Assembly (NCBI RefSeq): GCF_963676855.1
Contig: NZ_OY781460.1
Span: 2,395,520 to 2,459,519, forward strand
DNA from: an uncultured Anaeromusa sp.
GTDB taxonomy: Bacteria > Bacillota > Negativicutes > Anaeromusales > Anaeromusaceae
Direction of reading: 5' to 3'
Length of the DNA: 64,000 bases
Shown: piece by piece, positions 33,703 through 42,233 of the stretch
Layout: every line of letters begins with the position of its first letter
Position numbering within the stretch: position 1 is the first letter of the stretch
Notes under the pieces: model-generated
What the model was told of the DNA's origin: nothing
Seen by the model: only the letters and a program-made list of their open reading frames with translations
Databases searched by the model: none
Program-made: the position numbers and the translations under genes

Positions 33703-34294
33703 TATTTTCTGCTCCTTGATAAATTGAGACCGCCAAACCATCGCCTTCCGAGTAAAGGGTAGTCTGGAACTGCTCCATATTTTGTACGAAATCTAAATAT
33801 TGCCGCATACGCTTGGCAATAGTGCGCATACGCCGGGGACAAGGACCATATACTTGTCCGTAAAACAACACATCGTCAGCTAAAACAACACTGCCGTGCC
33901 GCAAATGGGGCAATATTTGTTGTAAATAGTTTAGATAATGCCCTTTAGCAGCGTCAATAAAAACGAAATCAAACGTCTCGTTCAAGGCGCTCAACCTTTC
34001 AGCCGCATCGCCTTGCCAAAGACAGATGCGTTCAGAGACGCCAGGCTCGCGCTTCCAAAAACGCTGTGCGTCTCGAATGCGCTCTTCATCTTTTTCCAGG
34101 GTAAGAATGCTGCAGTTAGGGACTAATTTTGCCATCAACAACGCCGAATACCCAATAGCCGTACCAATTTCAAGAATACGCAACGGTTGGTAACGCTTCA
34201 TTAGTAAACGCAAGAGGCGTTCCGCTTCTGTGCGAAGCACTGGAACGCCTTGTTGAGCTGCAAATGTCCTCATTTCAAGTAATAATTCACTCAT
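33689..34294 (-). CDS. trmR: SAM-dependent O-methyltransferase, TrmR (tRNA ho5U methyltransferase) type
   Basis: Caffeoyl-CoA-type O-methyltransferase of 201 aa. SAM motif I is LEIGTAIGYS (41-50); FVFIDAAKGHY (110-120, metal-binding D114) is characteristic. Position between mltG and a U32 gene equals that of Bacillus yrrM/trmR, the enzyme that methylates 5-hydroxyuridine at tRNA position 34 to mo5U. The start codon shares a base with the mltG stop (TAATG). Confidence 0.85.
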   Translation of the reverse strand: MSELLLEMRTFAAQQGVPVLRTEAERLLRLLMKRYQPLRILEIGTAIGYSALLMAKLVPNCSILTLEKDEERIRDAQRFWKREPGVSERICLWQGDAAERLSALNETFDFVFIDAAKGHYLNYLQQILPHLRHGSVVLADDVLFYGQVYGPCPRRMRTIAKRMRQYLDFVQNMEQFQTTLYSEGDGLAVSIYQGAENNEIT

Positions 34295-35301
34295 TAACGC
34301 ACCTGCTCAATGGCAGCTAAATGTTCTTCATAGGTCCGGCTAAAATGATGCTTGCCTTGTTTATCCGCAACAAAATACAAATAATCTGTTTGTGCTGGAT
34401 TTAAAGCGGCTTTGATGGCTCCTAAACCGGGGTTGGCAATTGGGCCTGGCGGCAAGCCAGGATTTAAATAGGTATTGTAAGGTGAAGGAATTTGCGTATC
34501 CTGCAAGCTTAATTCTTCCTTGGGGTATCCCAGCAAGTACTGAATCGTAGCGCAAGACTGCAAGGGCATGTTTTGCTGCAGTCGGTTCAGAAATACCTTG
34601 GCAATAACGGCTTGTTCTTCAGGGCGCTGCGCTTCTTTTTCCACTAAAGAAGCAAGAACGACAACCTGTGTTGGTGTAAGACCGCTTGCATTGCCGCTTT
34701 TCAGCAAAGAACCGAAGCGTTTGTCAAACTCTTTTTGCATCTTGGCAATTAGGTCTTCTTCCTTCATCCCCGGAGAAATTCGATAGGTATCCGGAAACAA
34801 ATACCCTTCCGCTCGAAATTGCACGGTTTCACCAGCAGCAGGACCGGAAAGACGAGCTAACTGCAAAAAACGCTCTCCGTTACCAAGTTTTTGTTCTTGC
34901 AGCAATTTAGCAATTTGTCGCACTGTGTATCCTTCAGGAATGGTAAGGTTGGCATAGCGCGTCTCTCCTGCCGCTAGTCTCGCCACTACTTCGCGCGTAC
35001 TCATACCGGGAGCAAAAACGTATTCGCCAGCCTGGAGTGAGTGGTCTAAACGGCTAAACTTAGCCAATACCTGAAACAGCCACACACTGCGAATGGCCTT
35101 CTGACTTTCCAGTTCTTTGGCAATCTCGCCCGCGCTCATGCCATCTTTTACCGTCAAGACGGCGTCAGCGTTACGGGACGGAGGCGATTGCAGCACTAAA
35201 AAAGCGCTGATAATCACTGTGAAAAAAAAGACAGTGATTCCTGCCAAGATAATCCAAAGGCTGCGGCCTCGAAAACTATTTTCCCAGAGTCGATCCTTCA
35301 T
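34294..35301 (-). CDS. mltG: Endolytic murein transglycosylase MltG
   Basis: YceG-like protein of 335 aa that cuts nascent peptidoglycan strands near the synthesis complex. A short cytosolic head is followed by one membrane helix (about 14-37), a LysM-like region (MSAGEIAKELES onward) and the catalytic domain; the conserved glutamate lies in LASLVEKEA (E221/E223). It ends with the expected NPGLPPGPIANPG segment. A promoter with TATAAT lies about 90 nt upstream, just beyond the DUF1292 terminator. Confidence 0.94.
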   Translation of the reverse strand: MKDRLWENSFRGRSLWIILAGITVFFFTVIISAFLVLQSPPSRNADAVLTVKDGMSAGEIAKELESQKAIRSVWLFQVLAKFSRLDHSLQAGEYVFAPGMSTREVVARLAAGETRYANLTIPEGYTVRQIAKLLQEQKLGNGERFLQLARLSGPAAGETVQFRAEGYLFPDTYRISPGMKEEDLIAKMQKEFDKRFGSLLKSGNASGLTPTQVVVLASLVEKEAQRPEEQAVIAKVFLNRLQQNMPLQSCATIQYLLGYPKEELSLQDTQIPSPYNTYLNPGLPPGPIANPGLGAIKAALNPAQTDYLYFVADKQGKHHFSRTYEEHLAAIEQVR

Positions 35302-35388
35302 GCAAACACCTCTTGTAAAACCTTTAGAATCACTGATTTGTTCAAAATGATTTTTCTCATCATCGGTTTACTTACTGTCACGGATTTT

Positions 35389-35418
35389 ATTATACACACA
35401 GCAGTAAAAAAAAAGCAA
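35389..35418 (-). promoter_or_regulatory. Sigma-A promoter for mltG, overlapping the preceding terminator
   Basis: TTGCTT (35413-35418), 18-nt spacer, TATAAT (35389-35394). The -35 box is made by the terminator's own 3' arm and first U residues. Confidence 0.7.
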
Positions 35419-35435
35419 CCGTTTCCGGTTGCTTT
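35403..35435 (-). terminator. Intrinsic terminator after the DUF1292 gene
   Basis: Ten-base-pair perfect stem (35412-35421 with 35426-35435; AAAGCAACCG/CGGTTGCTTT) with a 4-nt loop, followed by a long U run. It begins 7 nt after the stop codon. Confidence 0.9.
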
Positions 35436-35442
35436 AGGCATT

Positions 35443-35775
35443 CTACTCTTCGTCGTCCGCCAGTTCTTCATAAGCTTTGCGAACTTCGTCAAACTCTTCA
35501 TCCGTAGGGTCAGTATAAACATCTTCACCATTTTCATCCACATCGATACGTGCGATAAAGACATCCGTCTCTTCGTCGTCTTCACAACCGCATTCGCAGG
35601 TGCAGCCGCCTTCTTCATCCACTTTAATCGGTGCCAAAACAGCAAAGCGCTTTTCGCCGACTTCCACGATTAATTCTTCGCGGTAGTAAAATTCGTTGCC
35701 TTCCTCATCGGTCATGACAACAACAACATCCTCATCTTCTTCCAGTTCATCCGGGTTGAATTTTTCATCTGTCAT
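35443..35775 (-). CDS. DUF1292 (YrzB-like) acidic protein
   Basis: 110-aa, strongly acidic protein. VVVMTDEEGNEFYYREELIV and FAVLAPI are the DUF1292 pattern; a cysteine cluster GGCTCECGCEDDEE (about 57-70) might bind a metal. Bacillus yrzB lies in the same place between yrrK (ruvX) and yrrL (mltG). Function is unknown. The acidic C-terminal tail is long. Confidence 0.85.
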   Translation of the reverse strand: MTDEKFNPDELEEDEDVVVVMTDEEGNEFYYREELIVEVGEKRFAVLAPIKVDEEGGCTCECGCEDDEETDVFIARIDVDENGEDVYTDPTDEEFDEVRKAYEELADDEE

Positions 35776-35833
35776 GGGCGCTCACCTCTTTCTCTTATTG
35801 CTATTGCCATTGTATCTTACACGGCATGGCCTG

Positions 35834-36256
35834 TCAACCGCTGCGACTCTGCAGATCCATCCAGCCTTGCAGAATAATTATAGCCGCCATTTTATCAATA
35901 ACTTTGCGTCTTTTATTGCGGCGAACGTCAGCCTCAATAAGCGCTTTTTCCGCAGCTACCGTGGAAAGGCGTTCATCCCAAAAAACAATTTTAGCCTCCG
36001 GCAGCTGTTCTTGCAGTTGGGCGCCAAACTCTTGGACCAACTCGCCGCGGGGACCTATAGTGCCGTTCATATTTTTAGGCAGCCCCACAACAATGGTGCC
36101 TACTTCGTATTCTTGACACAAAACAGTTAGTCTTGCAAAGTCAGCTTGCGGAGAAGTGCGCCGTATGACTTCTACGCCTTGCGCCGTTAGAGCCAATAAA
36201 TCGCTCACCGCTACGCCAATAGTTCTATCTCCTACATCCAAGCCCATACTGCGCAA
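35834..36256 (-). CDS. ruvX: RuvX/YqgF family RNase H-like nuclease
   Basis: RNase H-fold protein of about 140 aa. MGLDVGDRTIGVAVSD gives the first catalytic Asp (D7), VVGLPKNMNG the second block and FWDERLSTVAAE the third; an Asp-type end precedes ILQGWMD. Proposed roles are Holliday junction resolution or 16S rRNA processing. I favour TTG at 36256, 10 nt after AGGAGG, over the ATG at 36247, which is 19 nt away. A hairpin precedes it. Confidence 0.9.
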   Translation of the reverse strand: MRSMGLDVGDRTIGVAVSDLLALTAQGVEVIRRTSPQADFARLTVLCQEYEVGTIVVGLPKNMNGTIGPRGELVQEFGAQLQEQLPEAKIVFWDERLSTVAAEKALIEADVRRNKRRKVIDKMAAIIILQGWMDLQSRSG

Positions 36257-36272
36257 AATGCATCTTCCTCCT

Positions 36273-36312
36273 AAAAAGCGGCAGGGAGCCATGCCCTTTG
36301 CATGCTCCCTGT
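36273..36312 (-). terminator. Hairpin between ireB and ruvX, probable terminator
   Basis: CAGGGAGC (36304-36311) pairs with GCTCCCTG (36282-36289), extended by ATGC/GCAT with one bulge, then CCGCUUUUU. It lies 14 nt after the ireB stop, and the U run abuts the ruvX ribosome-binding site. Confidence 0.6.
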
Positions 36313-36325
36313 CCCCTGATACTGA

Positions 36326-36598
36326 TTATTGAATTTCCTTCACATAGGACCGAACCAGTTCTTCTAAAATTTCATCTCGCTCCAACTTACGGATTAAGGC
36401 GCGAGCATTACGGTGACTGGTAATATAGGTAGGATCTCCTGATAAAAGATACCCCACAAGTTGATTGATTGGATTGTACCCCTTCTCTTTCAAGGCCTGA
36501 CAGACAGTAGCAATGGTGAGGGCGGCAACATGATTTCCTTCGCTGCCAGCGCGAAACATCATCGTATCCTGCGATACATTCTGCTCGTGATCCGACAT
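36326..36598 (-). CDS. IreB family regulatory phosphoprotein (UPF0297)
   Basis: 90-aa protein with the UPF0297/YrzL core [20 protein letters not shown] and [20 protein letters not shown]. In enterococci IreB is phosphorylated by the IreK Ser/Thr kinase and affects cephalosporin resistance. The N-terminus has Ser/Thr residues near SQDTMMF that fit this. The ATG at 36598 follows AAAGGAGG. It sits 137 nt after alaS, with a sigma-H-like promoter between. Confidence 0.9.
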   Translation of the reverse strand: MSDHEQNVSQDTMMFRAGSEGNHVAALTIATVCQALKEKGYNPINQLVGYLLSGDPTYITSHRNARALIRKLERDEILEELVRSYVKEIQ

Positions 36599-36673
36599 CG
36601 TTCCATCCTCCTTTCGCGCCGTAAGGGAGCTGCTTATAGTCAGCAAGTCCCTTAAACTTAGTATAGTAGTTGT

Positions 36674-36700
36674 ATTCGACGACCCCTTGCCATTCCCTGC
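36674..36700 (-). promoter_or_regulatory. Sigma-H-like promoter upstream of ireB
   Basis: GCAGGGAAT, 11 nt, GTCGAAT fits the Bacillus sigma-H consensus RnAGGAwwW-N11/12-RnnGAAT with a single mismatch. A TATACT box (36660-36665) lies just downstream but lacks a partnering -35. TTCCTGC, in inverted orientation, precedes the element. Confidence 0.5.
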
Positions 36701-36735
36701 TATCTTTTGCAGGAATTAGTTTTTTACCTATGGCT

Positions 36736-39348
36736 TTAAAGGCCCAATTGCTGGCGCAACGTTTCTTTAGCTTTTAAAAGCGCTTCTGTCAATTTAGCCG
36801 GATCTTTGCCGCCGGCTTGCGCCATATCTGGGCGGCCACCGCCGCCGCCGCCAACGATTTTGGCTACTTCTTTTACCAAGTTTCCTGCATGGGCTTTGGC
36901 AGCCACCGCTTCTTTGGTCGCCATCGCAACTAGGCTGACTTTATCTTCCTGTACGCTGGCTAAGAGCACAACGCCTTTTTTCATACGATCCCGCAATTGA
37001 TCGGCCAAAGAGCGCAACACTTCCTGATTTGGAGCTTCTACTTGTGAAATTACGGACTCTACATCGCCGATTAATTCCGGCTGTAGCGCTTGAAGCTGCG
37101 TCTGTGCCGACTGCGCTTCCTTGTCGGCCAGTGTATTTTCAAGGGACTTTAATTCCTGTTGCAGCTGGGCGGCGCGGGCGGGAACTTCTTCCGGCGCTTG
37201 GGTTTTCAAAATGGCTGCCGTCTCTAAAAGCAAAGCTCGCTGCTGTTGCATCCGAGCATACGCTGCACGTCCAGTTATCGCTTCAATGCGACGTACGCCG
37301 GCACCAGTGCTGGCTTCACCGACGATCTGGAACAAGGAGATTTCCGAGGTAGTGCTTACATGACTGCCGCCGCAAAGCTCTTTACTGACCTCGTCGATAA
37401 CAACTACCCGAACCACGTCGCCATATTTTTCACCGAACAAAGCCATGGCGCCCATGTCTTTTGCTACTTCTTGACTTGTTTCTAAGAAAGAAACAGCGCG
37501 GTTTTCCAAAATAGCTTCATTGACAAGGGCTTCCACGGCTGCCAGTTCGTCCTGGGTGACCGCAGAAAAATGGGCAAAGTCAAACCGTAGTCGATCCGCG
37601 TCTACAAGTGAGCCGGCTTGATGTACGTGCTCGCCCAAGACTTGGCGCAGCGCATGATGCAGCAAATGGGTTGCTGTATGGTTGCGGGCTACGTCTTGGT
37701 GTTTCGCTGCATCTAGGTGTATTTCTACGGTTTCACCGGTGCGCAGCATGCCTGCTTGTACAAACCCTTGGTGATAAATAGCACCGTTAGCCAATTTCTT
37801 GGCGCTTTGCACTTCCATTTTGCCCAGGGCTGTTTCCAAACGGCCACTGTCGCCAATCTGGCCGCCGCCTTCTGCATAAAAAGGAGTGACATCCAAAAGC
37901 ACAGCGACTTCTTCACCATCGCCAGCTTCTTCGACTACAACGCCTTCTCTCCAGATGCGCAAAATGCGTCCTTGCTGTGCTGCAGCATCTATACGCAGGC
38001 CATCGGTTTGCAGGCCAGTTAACTCCAAAACAAAGGTGCGTTCATTTTCATGCCGTGCGGCGCGGGCGCGCAAACGCTGCTCTTCCATGGCCGCATCAAA
38101 CCCAGCTTTGTCGAGAGTCAGGCCTTCATCAAACAGCATTTCTTCTGTAAGTTCCCAAGGAAAACCATAGGTATCGTATAGACGAAAAGCCGTTTCGCCC
38201 GGCAGTTGGCTTTGACCTTTGGCGCGTAACGCCGCCACTTCCTGCGAAAGAAGTTCTTCGCCAGTAACCAAGGTGGTTTGAAAGCGGCTTTCTTCCTGAC
38301 TTACTACTTTACGAATATAGTCTGCTTTTTCCAATAGTTCCGGATAGGCCGTGTCGAAAATAGTGGCAGCTACGTCCACGCAGTCGGCCAAAAAGGCTTT
38401 CTTTACGCCCAATAGACGTCCATGGCGCAAGGCACGGCGCAAAATACGGCGCAACACATAGCCACGGCCTTCGTTAGACGGCAAGACACCATCATTGATC
38501 ATGACCACCATGCTGCGTGCATGGTCGGCGATGACTTTGAGCGAAATGTCATTCTTTTTATCAACGCCGTAGGCAACGCCAGACAAAGCTGACATATGCG
38601 CAATCAAGGGAAACAGCAAATCAGTCTCGAAATTTGAAGGCTTGCCTTGCAATACTGAAGCCAGCCGTTCTAGACCGGCGCCGGTATCAATGTTCTTTTT
38701 CGCCAAGGGATGGTAGTTGCCCTCATCATCTCGGTCATACTGCGTGAAAACGAGGTTCCAAATTTCCAAAAACCGATCACAGTCACAGCCCAGCTTACAC
38801 TCAGGACCACAGCCGCGCTCTTCCCCTAAATCGATATGTATTTCCGAACAGGGGCCGCAAGGGCCAGGTCCAATTTCCCAGAAGTTATCGGCCATGCGCA
38901 CAATACGCTCCGGGGAAATTCCAATTTCGTCATGCCAGATGTCATAGGCTTCATTGTCTTCCGTATAGATGGTAATCCACAGACGATCTACGGGAAGCTC
39001 CAATTCTTTGGTCAAAAATTCCCAAGCCCAAACAATGGCTTCCCGTTTAAAATAATCGCCAAAGGAAAAATTGCCCAACATTTCAAAAAAGGTCTGGTGC
39101 CGCGCGGTACGTCCTACATTTTCAATATCGCCGGTACGAACGCATTTTTGGCTGCTGGTGATGCGTGTATGGGGGGGCTTGATCTTGCCGGTAAAAAAAG
39201 GCTTAAACGGCGCCATGCCGGCTCCGACTAGCAACAACGTAGGATCATCATGAGGAATCAAGGGAGCGCTGGGCATTACCAAGTGCTCTTTTGATTTAAA
39301 AAATTCCAGAAAACGTGTGCGAATTTCATTACCTGTCATAGATTTCAC
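36736..39348 (-). CDS. alaS: Alanyl-tRNA synthetase
   Basis: Class II synthetase of about 870 aa: aminoacylation domain (TGNEIRTRFLEFF, RHQTFFEMLGNFSFGDYF), editing domain with HTATHLLHHAL and CGGSHV, and the C-terminal DHHA1 domain ending in GGGGGGRPDMAQAGG. The frame opens with an ATG at 39357, but GGAGG abuts it, so the GTG at 39348, 9 nt downstream of GGAGG, is the likelier start. Leader length from the promoter is too short for a T-box. Confidence 0.94.
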   Translation of the reverse strand: MKSMTGNEIRTRFLEFFKSKEHLVMPSAPLIPHDDPTLLLVGAGMAPFKPFFTGKIKPPHTRITSSQKCVRTGDIENVGRTARHQTFFEMLGNFSFGDYFKREAIVWAWEFLTKELELPVDRLWITIYTEDNEAYDIWHDEIGISPERIVRMADNFWEIGPGPCGPCSEIHIDLGEERGCGPECKLGCDCDRFLEIWNLVFTQYDRDDEGNYHPLAKKNIDTGAGLERLASVLQGKPSNFETDLLFPLIAHMSALSGVAYGVDKKNDISLKVIADHARSMVVMINDGVLPSNEGRGYVLRRILRRALRHGRLLGVKKAFLADCVDVAATIFDTAYPELLEKADYIRKVVSQEESRFQTTLVTGEELLSQEVAALRAKGQSQLPGETAFRLYDTYGFPWELTEEMLFDEGLTLDKAGFDAAMEEQRLRARAARHENERTFVLELTGLQTDGLRIDAAAQQGRILRIWREGVVVEEAGDGEEVAVLLDVTPFYAEGGGQIGDSGRLETALGKMEVQSAKKLANGAIYHQGFVQAGMLRTGETVEIHLDAAKHQDVARNHTATHLLHHALRQVLGEHVHQAGSLVDADRLRFDFAHFSAVTQDELAAVEALVNEAILENRAVSFLETSQEVAKDMGAMALFGEKYGDVVRVVVIDEVSKELCGGSHVSTTSEISLFQIVGEASTGAGVRRIEAITGRAAYARMQQQRALLLETAAILKTQAPEEVPARAAQLQQELKSLENTLADKEAQSAQTQLQALQPELIGDVESVISQVEAPNQEVLRSLADQLRDRMKKGVVLLASVQEDKVSLVAMATKEAVAAKAHAGNLVKEVAKIVGGGGGGRPDMAQAGGKDPAKLTEALLKAKETLRQQLGL

Positions 39349-39390
39349 GTACTTCATCCTCCGCTCATTACAGATGGCTTATTCTTAAAA

Positions 39391-39419
39391 ATTATACCCG
39401 ACCAGCCAAGACGTGTCAA
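39391..39419 (-). promoter_or_regulatory. Consensus sigma-A promoter for alaS
   Basis: TTGACA (39414-39419), 17-nt spacer, TATAAT (39391-39396): a perfect match to the consensus. The -35 begins within the U run of the mnmA terminator. Confidence 0.92.
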
Positions 39420-39450
39420 AGGGAAGGTCAGCCCGTCAGCCGCCCTCCCC
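39418..39450 (-). terminator. Terminator after mnmA
   Basis: GGGGAGG (39444-39450) pairs with CCTTCCC (39421-39427), enclosing a GC-rich 16-nt loop, followed by UUU, the first bases of which run into the alaS -35 box. The short U run makes it moderate. Confidence 0.55.
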
Positions 39451-39474
39451 TTATATGAATCTTTTAAATGCCCC

Positions 39475-40572
39475 TTATAAACAGACTTTGCGGATGACGC
39501 CACCGCCAACCACTTTTTCACCGTGATAAAAAACAACCGATTGCCCTGGCGTAATCGCTCGCTGCGGTTGTTCAAACTTCACCCTCACCATACCGTTTGC
39601 TTCCGGCAAAACAAGTGCCGGCGCTTCGTGGGCGGCGTAACGGATTTTCGCCTGCACCTGCAGCGGCGCTGTAAGGCCGTCTATAGCAATCCAATTTAAA
39701 TCATCTGCAAGCAGCTCTGAAGCATATACTGCTTCGTGCGGTCCGACGACTACGCGATTATGAGCCGCATCAATTTCTACTACATACAACGGATGCGTCG
39801 CAGCAATACCCAGCCCTTTGCGCTGGCCAATCGTATAAAATGGCAGGCCTTCATGGCGACCCAAAACTTCCCCGCCTTGGGTTACGATATCTCCTGGCCT
39901 CAGCGACTGCGGCGCATGTTCGCGCAAAAAGCGCTTATAATCGTCATCAGGAATAAAACAGATTTCTTGGCTTTCCGGCTTATTCGCCACTACCAGATTA
40001 AACTGCCTCGCCAATTCCCTTGTTTTTGTTTTTTCCATGCCACCCAAGGGAAATAAAAATTTCCGCAAGGTTTGCTGATTCAGATGATACAACACATACG
40101 ATTGGTCTTTGGTCGTATCCACGCCCTTACACAACAGCACCCGTCCAGATTGCTCGTCCTTTATAACGCGCGCGTAATGACCGGTAGCCACATAATCAGC
40201 CCCCAGGGCTGCCGCCTTGGTCAAAAGGCGCTCAAACTTGATATGGCGGTTGCAGGCAATGCAGGGGTTAGGCGTGCGTCCAGCCGTATATTCGCGAATA
40301 AAGTACTCCACCACCAGATGATGAAAGTCGTCGCGGAAATTCATCACATAATGCGGAATTCCCAACGTTTGGGCTACGCTTCGCGCGTCTTCCACTTCAG
40401 ACAAAGAACAGCAGCCGCGATGATTGGGGTCATCAACAGGAACATCCTCGGTCCATAATTGCATGGTGACGCCAATCACTTCATACCCTTCCTGCACTAA
40501 AAGGGCGGCGGTGAGAGAACTATCTACACCGCCGCTCATGGCGACAACCACTTTTGTCTTTGAGTTAGGCAC
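39475..40572 (-). CDS. mnmA: tRNA-specific 2-thiouridylase MnmA
   Basis: PP-loop tRNA thiolase of 365 aa making s2U at wobble position 34 of Glu, Gln and Lys tRNAs. The ATP loop is SGGVDSS (13-19). The nucleophile is probably C107 (in NPCIACNR), and the persulfide partner C205 (SQEICF). The start is GTG at 40572 with AAAGGAAG upstream, overlapping the nifU stop region. The nifS-nifU-mnmA order suggests that the desulfurase supplies sulfur to tRNA as well as to Fe-S clusters. Confidence 0.95.
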   Translation of the reverse strand: MPNSKTKVVVAMSGGVDSSLTAALLVQEGYEVIGVTMQLWTEDVPVDDPNHRGCCSLSEVEDARSVAQTLGIPHYVMNFRDDFHHLVVEYFIREYTAGRTPNPCIACNRHIKFERLLTKAAALGADYVATGHYARVIKDEQSGRVLLCKGVDTTKDQSYVLYHLNQQTLRKFLFPLGGMEKTKTRELARQFNLVVANKPESQEICFIPDDDYKRFLREHAPQSLRPGDIVTQGGEVLGRHEGLPFYTIGQRKGLGIAATHPLYVVEIDAAHNRVVVGPHEAVYASELLADDLNWIAIDGLTAPLQVQAKIRYAAHEAPALVLPEANGMVRVKFEQPQRAITPGQSVVFYHGEKVVGGGVIRKVCL

Positions 40573-40950
40573 TTAAGCTTCCTTTTGCTGCTTGCTCATA
40601 TAATCCTTAATGGCTTCGTGCAGAGCATCGGCGGCCAAATTGGAACAATGCATTTTAGCTGGCGGCAAGCCGCCCAGAGCTTCCGCTACTGCTTGATTAG
40701 AAATCTCTAAAGCATCTTCCAGAGTTTTGCCAATGACCATTTCCGTGACCATGCTGCTGGTAGCGATGGCGGCACCGCAACCAAAGGTTTTAAACTTTAC
40801 ATCTTCAATGACATTGTCTTTGACTTTCAAATAAATGCGCATAATATCGCCGCATTTGGCGTTTCCGACCTCGCCGACTCCGTCGGCATCGGGAATTTCA
40901 CCAACATTGCGGGGATTGCTGAAGTGATCCATTACTTTTTCAGTATACAT
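40573..40950 (-). CDS. nifU: Fe-S cluster scaffold protein NifU/IscU
   Basis: Scaffold protein of 125 aa with the three cluster cysteines C33 (NAKCGD, with D35), C58 (FGCGAA) and C102 (MHCSNLA). It lacks the ferredoxin and Nfu domains of full NifU, so it is the short IscU/NifU N-domain form of Clostridia. It starts at ATG 40950 with AAAGGAG upstream, 30 nt after nifS. Confidence 0.94.
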   Translation of the reverse strand: MYTEKVMDHFSNPRNVGEIPDADGVGEVGNAKCGDIMRIYLKVKDNVIEDVKFKTFGCGAAIATSSMVTEMVIGKTLEDALEISNQAVAEALGGLPPAKMHCSNLAADALHEAIKDYMSKQQKEA

Positions 40951-40980
40951 AATTTAATTCTCCTTTCAAGGTAAAACACA

Positions 40981-42186
40981 TTAGGAGCGACATTTTTGGC
41001 AAGGATTGCTTGCTAGCATGGCGCCAGCGTTAGCCGCCAATGGAGACATACTGCGCAGACGTTCAATGATCGGAGGCAATACTTCTAGAACATAGTCGAT
41101 ATCTTCTTCCGTAGTACCTCTGCCCAAGGTCAGTCGCAGCGAACCATGAGCGATTTCGTGACTCAGCCCCATCGCTAACAGCACATGCGAAGGATCCAAC
41201 GAACCGGAAGTACAAGCAGACCCGCTCGAAGCAGCAATTCCTTTCATATCTAAGCTCAGTAGCAAGGATTCTCCTTCGACATAGCGGAAGCTATAATTAA
41301 CATTACCAGGCATGCGCTGTGTCGGATGGCCGTTCAGTTTGATTTCAGGAATCCTCTCTTCAATACCGCGCATCAAGCGCTCACGTAGAGCCGTAATGCG
41401 AACGACCTTGTCCGCCATTTCCGCTTTTGCCACTTCAGCAGCTTTACCTAAGCCGGCAATGCCGGGAACGTTTTCCGTTCCGGGACGCAATTTGCGTTCC
41501 TGACCGCCGCCGTGCTGGACTGCGTCAATACGGACGCCGCGCCGGATAAACAGAGCGCCGATGCCCTTGGGGCCGTGGAGCTTGTGTCCGGACAAGGTCA
41601 GTAGGTCAATATTCATGTCCACAACGTCAATGGGCACATTACCGGTAGCTTGTACTGCGTCAGTGTGAAAAATAATACCTTTTTCACGAGCAATTTTACC
41701 GATTTCACGAATCGGTTGAATAGTGCCTACTTCGTTATTGGCAAACATGACACTAATCAAGATGGTTTGCGGCGTAATGGCCTGCTGCAAGTCTTCCAGT
41801 CGGATCATGCCATCTTCATCTACCGGCAAGTAGGTAACCTGGAAACCCTGTTTCTCTAAATATTCACAAGGATGTAAAATTGCATGATGTTCAATAGCTG
41901 TAGTAATGATATGATTTCCTTTTTTGCGGTTAGCAGAAGCAATGCCTTTGATAGCCAAGTTGTCGGATTCTGTACCGCCGCTGGTAAAGAAGATTTCTCC
42001 TGGCTGGGCGTTGATTAGGGCAGCTACTTGCTGGCGGCCTTCGTCAACAGCTTGTCGCGCCGTACGACCAAAAGCATGTACGCTGGATGCATTGCCGAAG
42101 TCTTCGGTTAAATAATGGCTTACAAGTTTTGCCACTTCCGGCAGCGCCTGTGTTGTTGCAGAATGATCCAAATATACCTGTTTCAT
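40981..42186 (-). CDS. nifS: Cysteine desulfurase NifS/IscS
   Basis: PLP cysteine desulfurase of 401 aa. PLP lysine K202 (SGHKLHGPKG), H100/H101 near the cofactor, and the mobile persulfide cysteine C325 in SSGSACTSG. The tail NPCQKCRS carries two more cysteines (C396, C399), typical of NifS-like forms in Clostridia. It forms an operon with iscR and nifU; sulfur goes to NifU and probably MnmA. Confidence 0.95.
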   Translation of the reverse strand: MKQVYLDHSATTQALPEVAKLVSHYLTEDFGNASSVHAFGRTARQAVDEGRQQVAALINAQPGEIFFTSGGTESDNLAIKGIASANRKKGNHIITTAIEHHAILHPCEYLEKQGFQVTYLPVDEDGMIRLEDLQQAITPQTILISVMFANNEVGTIQPIREIGKIAREKGIIFHTDAVQATGNVPIDVVDMNIDLLTLSGHKLHGPKGIGALFIRRGVRIDAVQHGGGQERKLRPGTENVPGIAGLGKAAEVAKAEMADKVVRITALRERLMRGIEERIPEIKLNGHPTQRMPGNVNYSFRYVEGESLLLSLDMKGIAASSGSACTSGSLDPSHVLLAMGLSHEIAHGSLRLTLGRGTTEEDIDYVLEVLPPIIERLRSMSPLAANAGAMLASNPCQKCRS

Positions 42187-42233
42187 GTGAATAAAGCCTC
42201 CCCTTTAATTGCCTTTCTCTATGAAGCCGCAAA

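Noticed and set aside
36736..39357. Several plus-strand frames of 60-131 codons opposite alaS
   Set aside because: They mirror conserved alaS codons and show no independent coding signal.
39358..39474. T-box riboswitch upstream of alaS
   Set aside because: The promoter is so close that the leader is only about 30 nt, and no AGGGTGGNACCGCG-type T-box sequence is present.
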